This document shows, piece by piece, positions 7,126-12,755 of a DNA stretch of 12,755 bases. Where the stretch lies: contig JAVVEE010000071.1 in assembly GCA_032251315.1 (NCBI GenBank), forward strand, positions 1 through 12,755, in the 5' to 3' direction. Position numbers and translations under genes: made by a program. The DNA comes from LH-M37 sp032251315. Lineage in GTDB: Bacteria; Pseudomonadota; Gammaproteobacteria; SZUA-229. Below the pieces are notes generated by a model, which was given only the letters and a program-made list of their open reading frames with translations, ran no database searches and had not been told where the DNA came from. The number at the start of each line of letters is the position of its first letter. Position 1 is the stretch's first letter.

Positions 7126-7483
7126 TCTCCTACATTTTCTTCAGCGCGCCGGAAGATGAGTGCGTGCTGAAAATGGCGAAATAAATCAGAGCATGAAGCA
7201 GACCTTATTTCATTCTTGATTTCAGCTTAATGTGCTCTCCGGCGAGCGGAAAAGTTCGGCGAGCCATAGGTCGTACCTCGCTGGTAAATTAAGAGCAGCC
7301 AATCAAATGCCGGCGCTTAGAGCCATTGTAGCTCCAGCGCAGCATGCAAAGACCCCTGCCGCAGTGTTACTGGTTTTCATGCAGATGGACTGAATTAGGT
7401 TGAGAGAGTACATTCAGTTATCTTTGCCGCCGTGACTCTCTGAATCTGGTGGTTTCCTCAATACAACAATATCGGAGAATTAA
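7126..7483. other. Intergenic region with no recognised gene
   Basis: About 360 bp between divergently transcribed genes. I find no convincing coding frame, tRNA or terminator. Close to the downstream gene, AGAGAGT (7403-7409) and ACTCTCT (7435-7441) form a 7-bp inverted repeat with a 25-nt loop, which could be a leader hairpin or operator. The promoter of the 73-aa gene must lie here, but I could not pick a convincing -35/-10 pair. Confidence 0.4.
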
Positions 7484-7705
7484 ATGAACAGTAACCTGAT
7501 GATACTGCCTGCAAACAGGGTAACGAATATTCGCCTGATAAAAATACCCGATGACATAGAGGAGCACGAAGCCTACCGCTACGTCACCGGCCTCATCGCC
7601 AAAGTGGAAGAGAATCCGGAATACAGCTGGGATGATGTGTTAGATCTGCTGGAAGAGAGAGGCTTCGAAGCGGTTGATTTCGTGCTGGGCCCTTCACTGG
7701 ATTGA
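7484..7705 (+). CDS. Small acidic conserved-looking protein of unknown function
   Basis: A 73-residue, strongly acidic, soluble protein without signal peptide, membrane segment or cysteines. The sequence alternates predicted helix and strand (RLIKIPDDIEEHEAYRYVTGLIAKVEE; SWDDVLDLLEERGFEAVDFVLGPSLD), suggesting a compact alpha/beta fold rather than random reading. The start is well supported: CGGAGA six bases before the ATG at 7484. Codon use resembles that of the neighbours. I do not recognise the family with certainty and assign no function. It stands alone, and a MITE-like repeat starts within about ten bases of its stop codon, where a terminator would be expected. Confidence 0.75.
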   Translation: MNSNLMILPANRVTNIRLIKIPDDIEEHEAYRYVTGLIAKVEENPEYSWDDVLDLLEERGFEAVDFVLGPSLD

Positions 7706-7713
7706 CCAGAAGT

Positions 7714-7791
7714 CTGTCGGGTTTAGGGGGATTGAAGCGAGGGCCGCTCTCCCACTTGCGCAGCCAATTCATCCCAAATCCGACAGCCTCC
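7714..7791. repeat. MITE-like element with CTGTCGG inverted ends
   Basis: CTGTCGGGTTTAGG at 7714-7727 and the reverse complement of 7773-7786 (CTGTCGGATTTGGG) match at 12 of 14 positions. They enclose about 45 bp with no coding capacity. The right tip recurs at 3370-3388. With no transposase nearby, a short non-autonomous dispersed element is the simplest reading. It could also act as an RNA hairpin at the end of the preceding gene. Confidence 0.5.
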
Positions 7792-7866
7792 CGGACAAAA
7801 TAATTACCACACAAATAAAATCTGCTATAACGAGTAGGGCTATAATAAAAACACGGAGATAATAAT

Positions 7867-8574
7867 ATGTCAGCAGAAAATTACGGTTCTATCGAAAAAG
7901 CAGTCAGTGGTGATTATGAATTTTCCATCGGTGCGGTAATCAGCGAAGCCTGGGCCAAAACCCGTGGCGCAAAATGGACGATTCACCTGGCCTTTTTATA
8001 CACCTTCCTGGTAATGATGGGGTTGATGATAGCCTTCGTCTTTCTATCCACACTTCTAATAGAGGTGACTGAGGTTCCGTCGGGTAATGTGGCTCTGTCA
8101 CTGATAATGCAGCTGGGGTTAAATTTGATTATGATGCCCTTGATGGCGGGCATCATTATTTTGGGCATCAAACGCTCAGTCGATGCACCTATCAAAGCGG
8201 GTTCAATCTTTGGTTATTTTTCAAAAATGATTCCGCTCTTTCTGACCATGATACTCATGTACATTATGATCATTATCGGCTTTCTGTTACTGGTATTGCC
8301 CGGCATCTATTTATCGGTCGCCTACTATATGGCAATGCCCTTAGTGGTCGAGAAAGGTATGAGTCCATGGCAGGCGTTAGAGACCTCACGCAAAGCGATA
8401 ACCCGCCGATGGTTCTCAGTTTTTGCTTTCTTTATTATCATGTCAATTCTCGTATTTATATCAGCGATCCCTTTAGGTTTAGGGCTGATCTGGACCATGC
8501 CGTTGATGATCATCGCTTTTGGAATCCTGTACAGAAATATGTTTGGTGTCGAGGCTGAGACAGTCGCCGCCTGA
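7867..8574 (+). CDS. Polytopic inner-membrane protein (DUF975/YciC-like)
   Basis: A 235-residue integral membrane protein. Hydrophobic helices lie at about 38-65, 76-101, 117-145, 147-162, 183-203 and 205-223. A soluble N-terminus (1-35) holds a pattern common in this group: a helix ISEAWAKTRG ahead of the first membrane segment. The stretch LPGIYLSVAYYMAMPLVVEKGMSPWQALETSRKA (144-177) is the most diagnostic part; a similar LPG..l....~Y..A.PLV.....s...AL..S motif occurs in UPF0259 (YciC), DUF975 and related membrane families. Function is unknown; no catalytic residues can be named. Start: ATG at 7867 with ACGGAGA upstream. A strong hairpin terminator follows, and a remnant of a paralogous gene end lies 245 bp downstream. 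Confidence 0.8.
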   Translation: MSAENYGSIEKAVSGDYEFSIGAVISEAWAKTRGAKWTIHLAFLYTFLVMMGLMIAFVFLSTLLIEVTEVPSGNVALSLIMQLGLNLIMMPLMAGIIILGIKRSVDAPIKAGSIFGYFSKMIPLFLTMILMYIMIIIGFLLLVLPGIYLSVAYYMAMPLVVEKGMSPWQALETSRKAITRRWFSVFAFFIIMSILVFISAIPLGLGLIWTMPLMIIAFGILYRNMFGVEAETVAA

Positions 8575-8599
8575 CAGCGATAGTGCAGCAAGTACTTTC

Positions 8600-8636
8600 A
8601 GGCCTGAATTAATTTTCAATTAATTCAGGCCTTTCT
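8600..8636 (+). terminator. Hairpin terminator after the membrane-protein gene
   Basis: A perfect 15-bp stem (8600-8614 with 8618-8632; arm AGGCCTGAATTAATT) has a 3-nt TTC loop and is followed by a short pyrimidine tail (TTCTCC). It starts 25 bp after the stop codon. The weak T run makes termination efficiency uncertain; the symmetrical stem could serve either strand. Confidence 0.7.
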
Positions 8637-8684
8637 CCAATTCCCATTCAGATTTCTTTGTACAAATATACCCAAAATACAACC

Positions 8685-8818
8685 TACTATTGAGTTACAT
8701 GGAAAGGATACCCTTCAATCAAGACCGTCAGCAGCAGGGATGCTGCTGCCGAGCGTACACGGATGTATTCTCAGCGCGTCTTGATTGAAGGGTATCCTTT
8801 CCATGTAACTTAATAGTA
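8685..8818. repeat. 134-bp palindromic MITE-like element with 41-bp arms
   Basis: Positions 8685-8725 and 8778-8818 are reverse complements over 41 bp with one mismatch (G8692 against the T at 8811). The 52-bp centre holds its own perfect hairpin, CAGCAGCA-GGGA-TGCTGCTG, then a non-palindromic stretch containing GCGTACACGGATGTATTC. The whole could extrude as a cruciform or fold as a long RNA hairpin. There is no transposase or coding frame. The central AGGGATGCTGC...GGATGTATTC string resembles a dispersed intergenic repeat I recall from other gammaproteobacteria, unverified. No target-site duplication is obvious. Confidence 0.8.
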
Positions 8819-8857
8819 AATATGTTTGGCGTTGAGACAGGAACTGTCGCATACTAA
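8819..8857 (+). pseudogene. 3' remnant of a second copy of the membrane-protein gene
   Basis: Directly after the right arm of the palindromic element the frame reads NMFGVETGTVAY followed by TAA. The membrane protein encoded at 7867-8574 ends NMFGVEAETVAA. Nine of twelve residues match in an ungapped comparison (NMFGVE, T, V, A), and the DNA is similar through ATATGTTTGG. This looks like the last twelve codons of a tandem paralogue whose remainder was deleted or replaced, with the palindromic element at the break point. The match is short, but its position exactly at the element boundary and its in-frame stop codon favour homology over chance. Confidence 0.55.
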
Positions 8858-9006
8858 GCGCAAGTGTGAAGCCGGTTAATATAGGCACAAATCACCTTGC
8901 ATGCCGACATGTATTCGCTAAATACTCCGGCACATCATTGCGGCAAGCACAAGGTCGAGTATGACCAAGATGCTGCCATTCCTGAACAAATGACGGAACT
9001 ACAATT
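8858..9006. other. Intergenic leader region upstream of the DUF3096 gene
   Basis: No coding frame is evident. Nested complementary segments are present: ACCTTG (8894-8899) with CAAGGT (8950-8955), enclosing TGCCG (8902-8906) with CGGCA (8928-8932). This could be a leader hairpin or another decayed repeat. I see no clear promoter. Confidence 0.3.
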
Positions 9007-9165
9007 ATGAGTATGAATTTGACATTAACCCTCGCCCCGGTTATTTCCCTGCTGGCCGGAATTCTTATCCTGCTTGTACCCAGACTGCTGAATTACATAG
9101 TCGCTATATATTTAATTGCTATCGGGCTACTCGGACTGTTCGGCGCGAACAGTATGCATCTCTAG
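9007..9165 (+). CDS. DUF3096 small membrane protein
   Basis: A 52-residue peptide, MSMNLTLTLAPVISLLAGIL followed by ILLVPRLLNYIVAIYLIAIG and LLGLFGANSMHL. Two hydrophobic helices (about 9-25 and 28-46) are joined by the short basic turn PRLLNY. This arrangement, with LAP.ISL.AGILIL..PRLLNYIVAIYLI.IGL.GL, is the DUF3096 family pattern, a family of short membrane proteins of unknown function. The frame ends in TAG at 9163-9165. GACGGAA lies about ten bases before the ATG; a second ATG two codons on is possible. It lies 55 bp ahead of the STAS-MlaE gene, in the same direction, and could belong to that transcript, although the next gene may have its own promoter. Confidence 0.82.
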   Translation: MSMNLTLTLAPVISLLAGILILLVPRLLNYIVAIYLIAIGLLGLFGANSMHL

Positions 9166-9186
9166 TGATTGCAGACACCAACCGCG

Positions 9187-9215
9187 TTAATTCTGCTGAT
9201 TATTCGTTTTATAAA
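9187..9215 (+). promoter_or_regulatory. Possible promoter giving a leaderless mRNA for the STAS-MlaE gene
   Basis: TATAAA (9210-9215) lies five bases before the ATG at 9221, with TTAATT (9187-9192) 17 bp further upstream. Transcription would start at or next to the ATG. No Shine-Dalgarno precedes this ATG, and an in-frame TAA at 9212-9214 rules out an earlier ATG start. The combination fits a leaderless transcript, but the -35 match is poor. Confidence 0.3.
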
Positions 9216-9220
9216 TTAGC

Positions 9221-10378
9221 ATGGCGACGGGACTGAAAAACAGCACTGACAGGGCGGTCATCTTAGTTGAGAGTAAAGATGATCTGTATCTGCTTAAGTG
9301 CAAGGGAAAATGGACCCTTAAACATATCGCCAATGTCGTCTCTGGTATTAAACGCATTTCTCAGCGGATACCGGCACATAGCAAGGTGAGCTGGGATATC
9401 TCCGCAGTTGAAGAATTCGATAGTGCGGGCATCATCCTGCTTCAGCACTATGTAAAAGAGTTCGAATCCCACTTTAAGCAGGTCGATATTGTCGGCGCCA
9501 GTAGCAGGCAGCAAAAAACGCTGACACTGTTTCAGCAGGAAGAGAAAGAGCCGGACTTAATAGCAGATAAAGATAATATGCTTTCCGCTCTCCTGCAGAA
9601 GGCCGGGGCAAATATTCTGTCAGGATTTCGCGATATTATTCAATTTATCACTTTTATTGGCGAAATAACGGTCGCTTTATTTCATTCCGTACTGCACCCC
9701 TCATCGATCAGATTTAAAGCGATCATAAAAAATATCGAAGAGGCTGGGGTCAATGCGCTACCAATCGTAGCCGTCACCGCTTTTTTAATTGGAATTGTGG
9801 TTTCATACCAGGCATCCGTGCAACTGGAAAAGCTCGGTGCAAATATTTTTATAGTCGAAATGATAGCCATCTCTATAACTCGAGAACTTGCACCTTTAAT
9901 TATAGCAATTGTTGTGGCCGGCAGAAGCGGAGCATCTTATACGGCACAAATAGGCGTAATGAAAATAACCGAAGAAGTCAGCGCCATGAAAACCATGAGT
10001 TTTGATCCGATGAGGTTTCTGGTTCTACCAAGAATTGTGGCTTTAATGATAGCAATGCCACTGTTAATATTTTTTGCCGACATTGTCGGCATCGCCGCCG
10101 GGATGATGATCGCTGACACGCAGATGAACATCTCCTATACCGAATTCATATTGCGCCTGCAGACTGTACTGGATTCGAGACATGTATGGATTGGAATTAT
10201 AAAGGCACCGTTTTTTGCATTGTTAATAGCCACGGTAGGATGCTTTCGCGGCTTCCAGGTTTCATACAATAGCGAGAGCATCGGCAGGTATACAACGATA
10301 AGCGTCGTCAATGCTATTTTTCTGGTAATTGCCTGTGATGCGGTGTTCTCGATAATTTTAACGGAGTTAGGGATTTGA
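9221..10378 (+). CDS. mlaE: STAS-MlaE fusion: permease of an Mla-type lipid ABC transporter
   Basis: A 385-residue inner-membrane permease of an ABC system that moves phospholipid-like substrates. Residues about 12-105 form a STAS domain (KVSWDISAVEEFDSAGIILL, with D67-S68-A-G), equivalent to MlaB but fused to the permease. Residues about 130-385 are the MlaE/YrbE domain: an N-terminal interfacial helix, then LEKLGANIFIVEMIAISITRELAPL, the conserved IAIVVAGRSGASYTAQIG (228-245) and the coupling-helix region KITEEVSAMKTM (248-259), with about five membrane helices ending ACDAVFSIILTEL. Fusing STAS to MlaE would remove the need for a separate mlaB. The ATG has no visible Shine-Dalgarno. The stop codon overlaps the TTG start of the ATPase gene by 4 bp. 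The substrate is inferred from the family. Confidence 0.9.
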   Translation: MATGLKNSTDRAVILVESKDDLYLLKCKGKWTLKHIANVVSGIKRISQRIPAHSKVSWDISAVEEFDSAGIILLQHYVKEFESHFKQVDIVGASSRQQKTLTLFQQEEKEPDLIADKDNMLSALLQKAGANILSGFRDIIQFITFIGEITVALFHSVLHPSSIRFKAIIKNIEEAGVNALPIVAVTAFLIGIVVSYQASVQLEKLGANIFIVEMIAISITRELAPLIIAIVVAGRSGASYTAQIGVMKITEEVSAMKTMSFDPMRFLVLPRIVALMIAMPLLIFFADIVGIAAGMMIADTQMNISYTEFILRLQTVLDSRHVWIGIIKAPFFALLIATVGCFRGFQVSYNSESIGRYTTISVVNAIFLVIACDAVFSIILTELGI

Positions 10379-11136
10379 AAAAGACCGTGATAAGTGTTGA
10401 GGATGTGGTTACCGGTTTTGGTGAGACTGTAGTGCACGACCATATAAGCCTGAGCGTAAAAGAAGGAGAAATATACGGTTTACTGGGCTTCAGTGGTTCC
10501 GGGAAATCAACACTGCTGAAAGAGATGATCATGCTGCTTCAGCCACAGAGTGGAAATATTCAGGTTCTCAGTAATGACGTGCTGAATATAAGCTCATCGG
10601 AAGCCTTTGAGTTGAAAAAAAGATTCGGCGTGCTGTTTCAATCGGGCGCACTGTTCTCATCATTAAATGTGGCCGAGAACATTGGCATTGCTCTTAAAGA
10701 ATATACAGATCTTCCTCAGGATTTAATTAACGTCATCGTTAAGGCAAGAATAAATATGGTTGGCCTGCCAGAACATGCAGGCATTCTTTATCCATCAGAA
10801 CTGAGCGGTGGCATGATCAAGCGCGTAGCACTGGCGAGAGCACTGTCAATGGATCCTGAAATCCTTTTTTTAGACGAACCCACCTCCGGGCTGGACCCTG
10901 TAGGTGCAGAAGAGTTCGAGCAATTGATTGTCGGCTTAAGAGATTTGCTAGGTTTTACCGTTGTTATGGTCACCCATGATCTTGATTTGATCATGAACAT
11001 CGTCGACCGTTTTAGCGTTTTGTTCGATCATAAGGTTATTGCTGAAGGCAATTTTGATGAAGTCATTGGACTGGATCATCCGGTCATAAATAAATTTTTT
11101 AAAGGCGCCAGAGGCACGATGAGGCTTAGTAAATAA
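10375..11136 (+). CDS. mlaF: MlaF-type ATP-binding subunit
   Basis: A 253-residue cytoplasmic ABC ATPase powering the neighbouring permease. Walker A is GFSGSGKST (38-46), the Q-loop glutamine is Q89 (VLFQSGALFSSLNV), the signature is LSGGM (143-147), Walker B is ILFLDE (163-168) with catalytic Glu168, followed by PTSGLDP, and the switch histidine is H201 (VVMVTHD). FQSGALF with an LSGGM signature is typical of the MlaF/Mkl lipid-transport branch. Translation begins at a TTG overlapping the permease TGA (TTGA), with GGAG eight bases upstream, indicating translational coupling. All catalytic residues are intact. Its stop codon is one base from the MCE gene start. Confidence 0.93.
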   Translation: MKKTVISVEDVVTGFGETVVHDHISLSVKEGEIYGLLGFSGSGKSTLLKEMIMLLQPQSGNIQVLSNDVLNISSSEAFELKKRFGVLFQSGALFSSLNVAENIGIALKEYTDLPQDLINVIVKARINMVGLPEHAGILYPSELSGGMIKRVALARALSMDPEILFLDEPTSGLDPVGAEEFEQLIVGLRDLLGFTVVMVTHDLDLIMNIVDRFSVLFDHKVIAEGNFDEVIGLDHPVINKFFKGARGTMRLSK

Positions 11137-11137
11137 C

Positions 11138-12031
11138 ATGGAAAGCAAAGCTAATAATCTCCTTGTCGGGAGTTTTGTCATTATATTTGTTATAGGGCTT
11201 GTAGGCTTTATATTTTGGCTCGAAGATTTTCGATCCATGGATGATGATGTTTTATACAAAGTATATTTCGAGGAATCCGTTGCCGGCCTGAGTCGTAGCG
11301 CTTCAGTAAAGTACCGGGGTGTCCACATTGGAATAGTCGAATCAATACGAATAAACCCCAGTAACAGTGAAGAGATAGAATTATTGCTAAAAGTGAAAAA
11401 AGAAGCCCCTGTTAAAACAGACAGCGTGGCAGTACTTAAATTTCACGGCCTTACCGGATTGGCGTTTATTGAATTGGAAGGCGGCAGCAAAACCTCGCCG
11501 CGCCTTAGGCCTCAGGCTGGAGAGGTCCCCGTTATTGAATCAGCCCCATCTACTTTCGGCAAACTCAATGACTCGCTCCCGGACATCGCCATAAGTCTGC
11601 TGGAAGCACTTAATCGCATCAATACCTTATTAAGCAATGAAAACCTCTCCAATTATAACGCCTTGATAGAAAACGCTGTAGAAATCACCGCCTCTATAAA
11701 AGGCTACGAAGATGAACTGGACACATTGTTAGCAAACGGTTTGATCATGGAAAAAAAGGCCATTGCTTCGCTGGATAAAACCGCTAATGCCGCAGATGAA
11801 ATCGGGCAGGCTGCGCAGGCGTTTAATAATAGCCTGCAACGGGGCGACTATAATCTCAAGGCGATGAGCGCCCCGGCCCGGGAACAGGCAGATGCATTGC
11901 TGGACAGGCTGAACGCATTATCGCTCCAGATGGAGCAGACGCTTTCGGACATACAGAGAAGTCCGCGAGATCTTTTTTTCAAACAAACAGCGCCACGACC
12001 CGGCCCAGGAGAATCTTCCGAAAATGAATAA
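11138..12031 (+). CDS. mlaD: MlaD-type MCE-domain protein
   Basis: A 297-residue periplasmic protein anchored by one N-terminal helix (about 8-28). A single MCE domain follows at about 39-117: VAGLSRSASVKYRGVHIGIVESIRI is its core motif and GLTGLAFIEL its C-terminal part. In E. coli MlaD, MCE domains form a hexameric ring with a central lipid pore on the permease. Here a long helical region (about 140-275, rich in Leu, Asn and Ala) extends well beyond the 183 residues of E. coli MlaD, so the ring may continue as a coiled-coil tube, as described for PqiB and YebT-like MCE proteins; this is inference. The last residues (PRPGPGESSENE) are a low-complexity tail. The gene overlaps the lipoprotein gene by 8 bp. 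Confidence 0.9.
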   Translation: MESKANNLLVGSFVIIFVIGLVGFIFWLEDFRSMDDDVLYKVYFEESVAGLSRSASVKYRGVHIGIVESIRINPSNSEEIELLLKVKKEAPVKTDSVAVLKFHGLTGLAFIELEGGSKTSPRLRPQAGEVPVIESAPSTFGKLNDSLPDIAISLLEALNRINTLLSNENLSNYNALIENAVEITASIKGYEDELDTLLANGLIMEKKAIASLDKTANAADEIGQAAQAFNNSLQRGDYNLKAMSAPAREQADALLDRLNALSLQMEQTLSDIQRSPRDLFFKQTAPRPGPGESSENE

Positions 12032-12653
12032 GCTGCATACATTATTGTTGTTTCTCGGCATTGCCCTGGCATCAGGTTGCGCCACCAAAACCGTTTCTGC
12101 TGATGATCTGTACACGCTCCAGTCTTCATGCGAGAAGGTCGCGCTTTTGCCGGCAGAGCCCCTGTCTTCCAGGGTGCTGAAAATCTCAAAGCCCACAAGC
12201 ACCGCCGCGATTAGGAGCAGGAACCTGCTTTATCAGCAAAACGAATTGATGCAGCTCCCGTATGCATACAGCAGCTGGAGCGATACGCCCAACAACATGC
12301 TTGGCTTTGCATTCGTATCCTGTGCTGGTAAAAGTGACGCGTTTAAGTCGGTACTGCCGTCACACTCCAGCGCCCGCGCAGATTTTTTACTGGAAAGCAG
12401 CCTGCTTGAGTTCTATCATCATATAAATTCTGATGGCACTTCCGAAGGCCGGGTGAGCATGGAGTTTTATCTAATTGATTTAAGCAGCAACGAGGTGATC
12501 GCTACCAGGGCATTTTATCAGCGCTTTGATGCCCGCACTCAGGATGCCCGTGGAGGCGTCGAGGCACTCAACTCCGCTTCTACAATATTAGCTCTGGAGC
12601 TGACTCAGTGGCTGTCTTCCACGGTTGCCGATTCTGCATTGATGCAGCCATAA
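12024..12653 (+). CDS. ABC-type transport auxiliary lipoprotein (PqiC/YmbA-like)
   Basis: A 209-residue lipoprotein. The signal peptide MNKLHTLLLFLGIALASGC has a lipobox (LASGC) with the acylated Cys19; residue +2 is Ala, so Lol sorting to the outer membrane is expected. The mature part shows features of the ABC_trans_aux (PF03886/DUF330) fold: an early strand VALLPAEPLSSRVLKI, the motif YAYSSWSDTPNNML (80-93), a central LLESSLLEFYHH strand and a C-terminal helix ALNSASTILALELTQWL. C36 and C100 could form a disulfide. PqiC, a family member, forms an outer-membrane ring that meets the PqiB MCE tube, so this protein plausibly docks the MCE protein to the outer membrane. It overlaps the MCE gene by 8 bp and ends the operon. 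I see no terminator before the IS begins 25 bp later. Confidence 0.85.
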   Translation: MNKLHTLLLFLGIALASGCATKTVSADDLYTLQSSCEKVALLPAEPLSSRVLKISKPTSTAAIRSRNLLYQQNELMQLPYAYSSWSDTPNNMLGFAFVSCAGKSDAFKSVLPSHSSARADFLLESSLLEFYHHINSDGTSEGRVSMEFYLIDLSSNEVIATRAFYQRFDARTQDARGGVEALNSASTILALELTQWLSSTVADSALMQP

Positions 12654-12678
12654 AACATAGTTGGCAGTTAAAACATTC

Positions 12679-12755
12679 AGTCCACAGATAATGGTATGGA
12701 CCCACTCCCCCTTATAACCGGCCTCATAATGGGCCAAAATGGAATTTCAACCAAC
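12679..12755 (+). mobile_element. Second IS110-family copy, transposase-proximal end (cut by window edge)
   Basis: The final 77 bp are the exact reverse complement of 178-254, the non-coding end of the left IS copy. Its transposase would start beyond the window on the plus strand, so the two copies point outwards from the enclosed segment. Perfect identity across non-coding DNA implies recent transposition or gene conversion. The flank just inside (12674-12678) joins with the IS tip to give ATCTGTGGACTGAATG on the minus strand, resembling the motif at 336-351. Confidence 0.78.

Noticed and set aside
7674..7862. Frames across the CTGTCGG repeat
   Set aside because: They run through the inverted repeat and have no ribosome site or family pattern, so coding is unlikely.
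8660..8684. Possible left-hand remnant of the paralogue before the palindromic element (GTACAAATATA resembling GTACAGAAATATG)
   Set aside because: The similarity is only about ten bases in AT-rich DNA and is not in a readable frame, so it is too weak to claim as the other side of an insertion.
1..12755. CRISPR array, tRNA or rRNA genes, toxin-antitoxin or phage defence modules
   Set aside because: I searched by eye for regularly spaced direct repeats, tRNA cloverleaf landmarks and defence-type motifs and found none in the window.

Overview
The window looks like chromosomal DNA of a mid-GC gammaproteobacterium. The basis is the gene content: a DUF2333 protein, a paired frmA/frmB glutathione-dependent formaldehyde pathway, a YkgJ-type cysteine-cluster protein, and an Mla-like lipid ABC transporter with a PqiC-type lipoprotein. 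I cannot name the genus. Identical 77-bp ends of an IS110-family element lie at both edges in opposite orientation (178-254 and 12679-12755). The left copy also shows the first 50 codons of its transposase. The ~12.4 kb between them is therefore bounded by an inverted IS pair.

Left block (375-3251): a small YkgJ-like protein on the minus strand diverges from a large type III glutamine synthetase (glnN). The intergenic region carries NtrC-like TGCA-N9-TGCA sites, a well-spaced sigma-54 promoter (856-871), and just after the predicted start of transcription a leader RNA (893-976). That leader can fold as a closing stem around two hairpins (a three-way junction), with a competing alternative hairpin. 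A strong intrinsic terminator follows glnN. This leader is the most interesting unexplained structure in the window.

Middle block (3407-7125): an exported START-domain protein converges on a minus-strand group of DUF2333 membrane protein, frmA and frmB. frmA and frmB are tightly linked, and the frmA stop codon lies inside the frmB Shine-Dalgarno sequence. They oxidise S-hydroxymethylglutathione and hydrolyse S-formylglutathione to formate.

Repeat-rich block (7126-9006): a 73-aa acidic protein of unknown function, a MITE-like imperfect inverted repeat with CTGTCGG tips (a half copy also lies before the START gene), a polytopic membrane protein, a terminator, and a 134-bp palindromic element with 41-bp arms. 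A 12-codon remnant of a second copy of the membrane-protein gene abuts the right arm of that element.

Right block (9007-12653): an overlooked 52-aa DUF3096 membrane peptide, then a compact four-gene operon: STAS-MlaE permease fusion, MlaF-type ATPase, MlaD-type MCE protein and an outer-membrane lipoprotein. Gene junctions overlap by 4 bp, are separated by 1 bp, and overlap by 8 bp. The operon probably moves lipid between inner and outer membranes. The right IS copy sits 25 bp after the last stop codon, with no terminator visible between.
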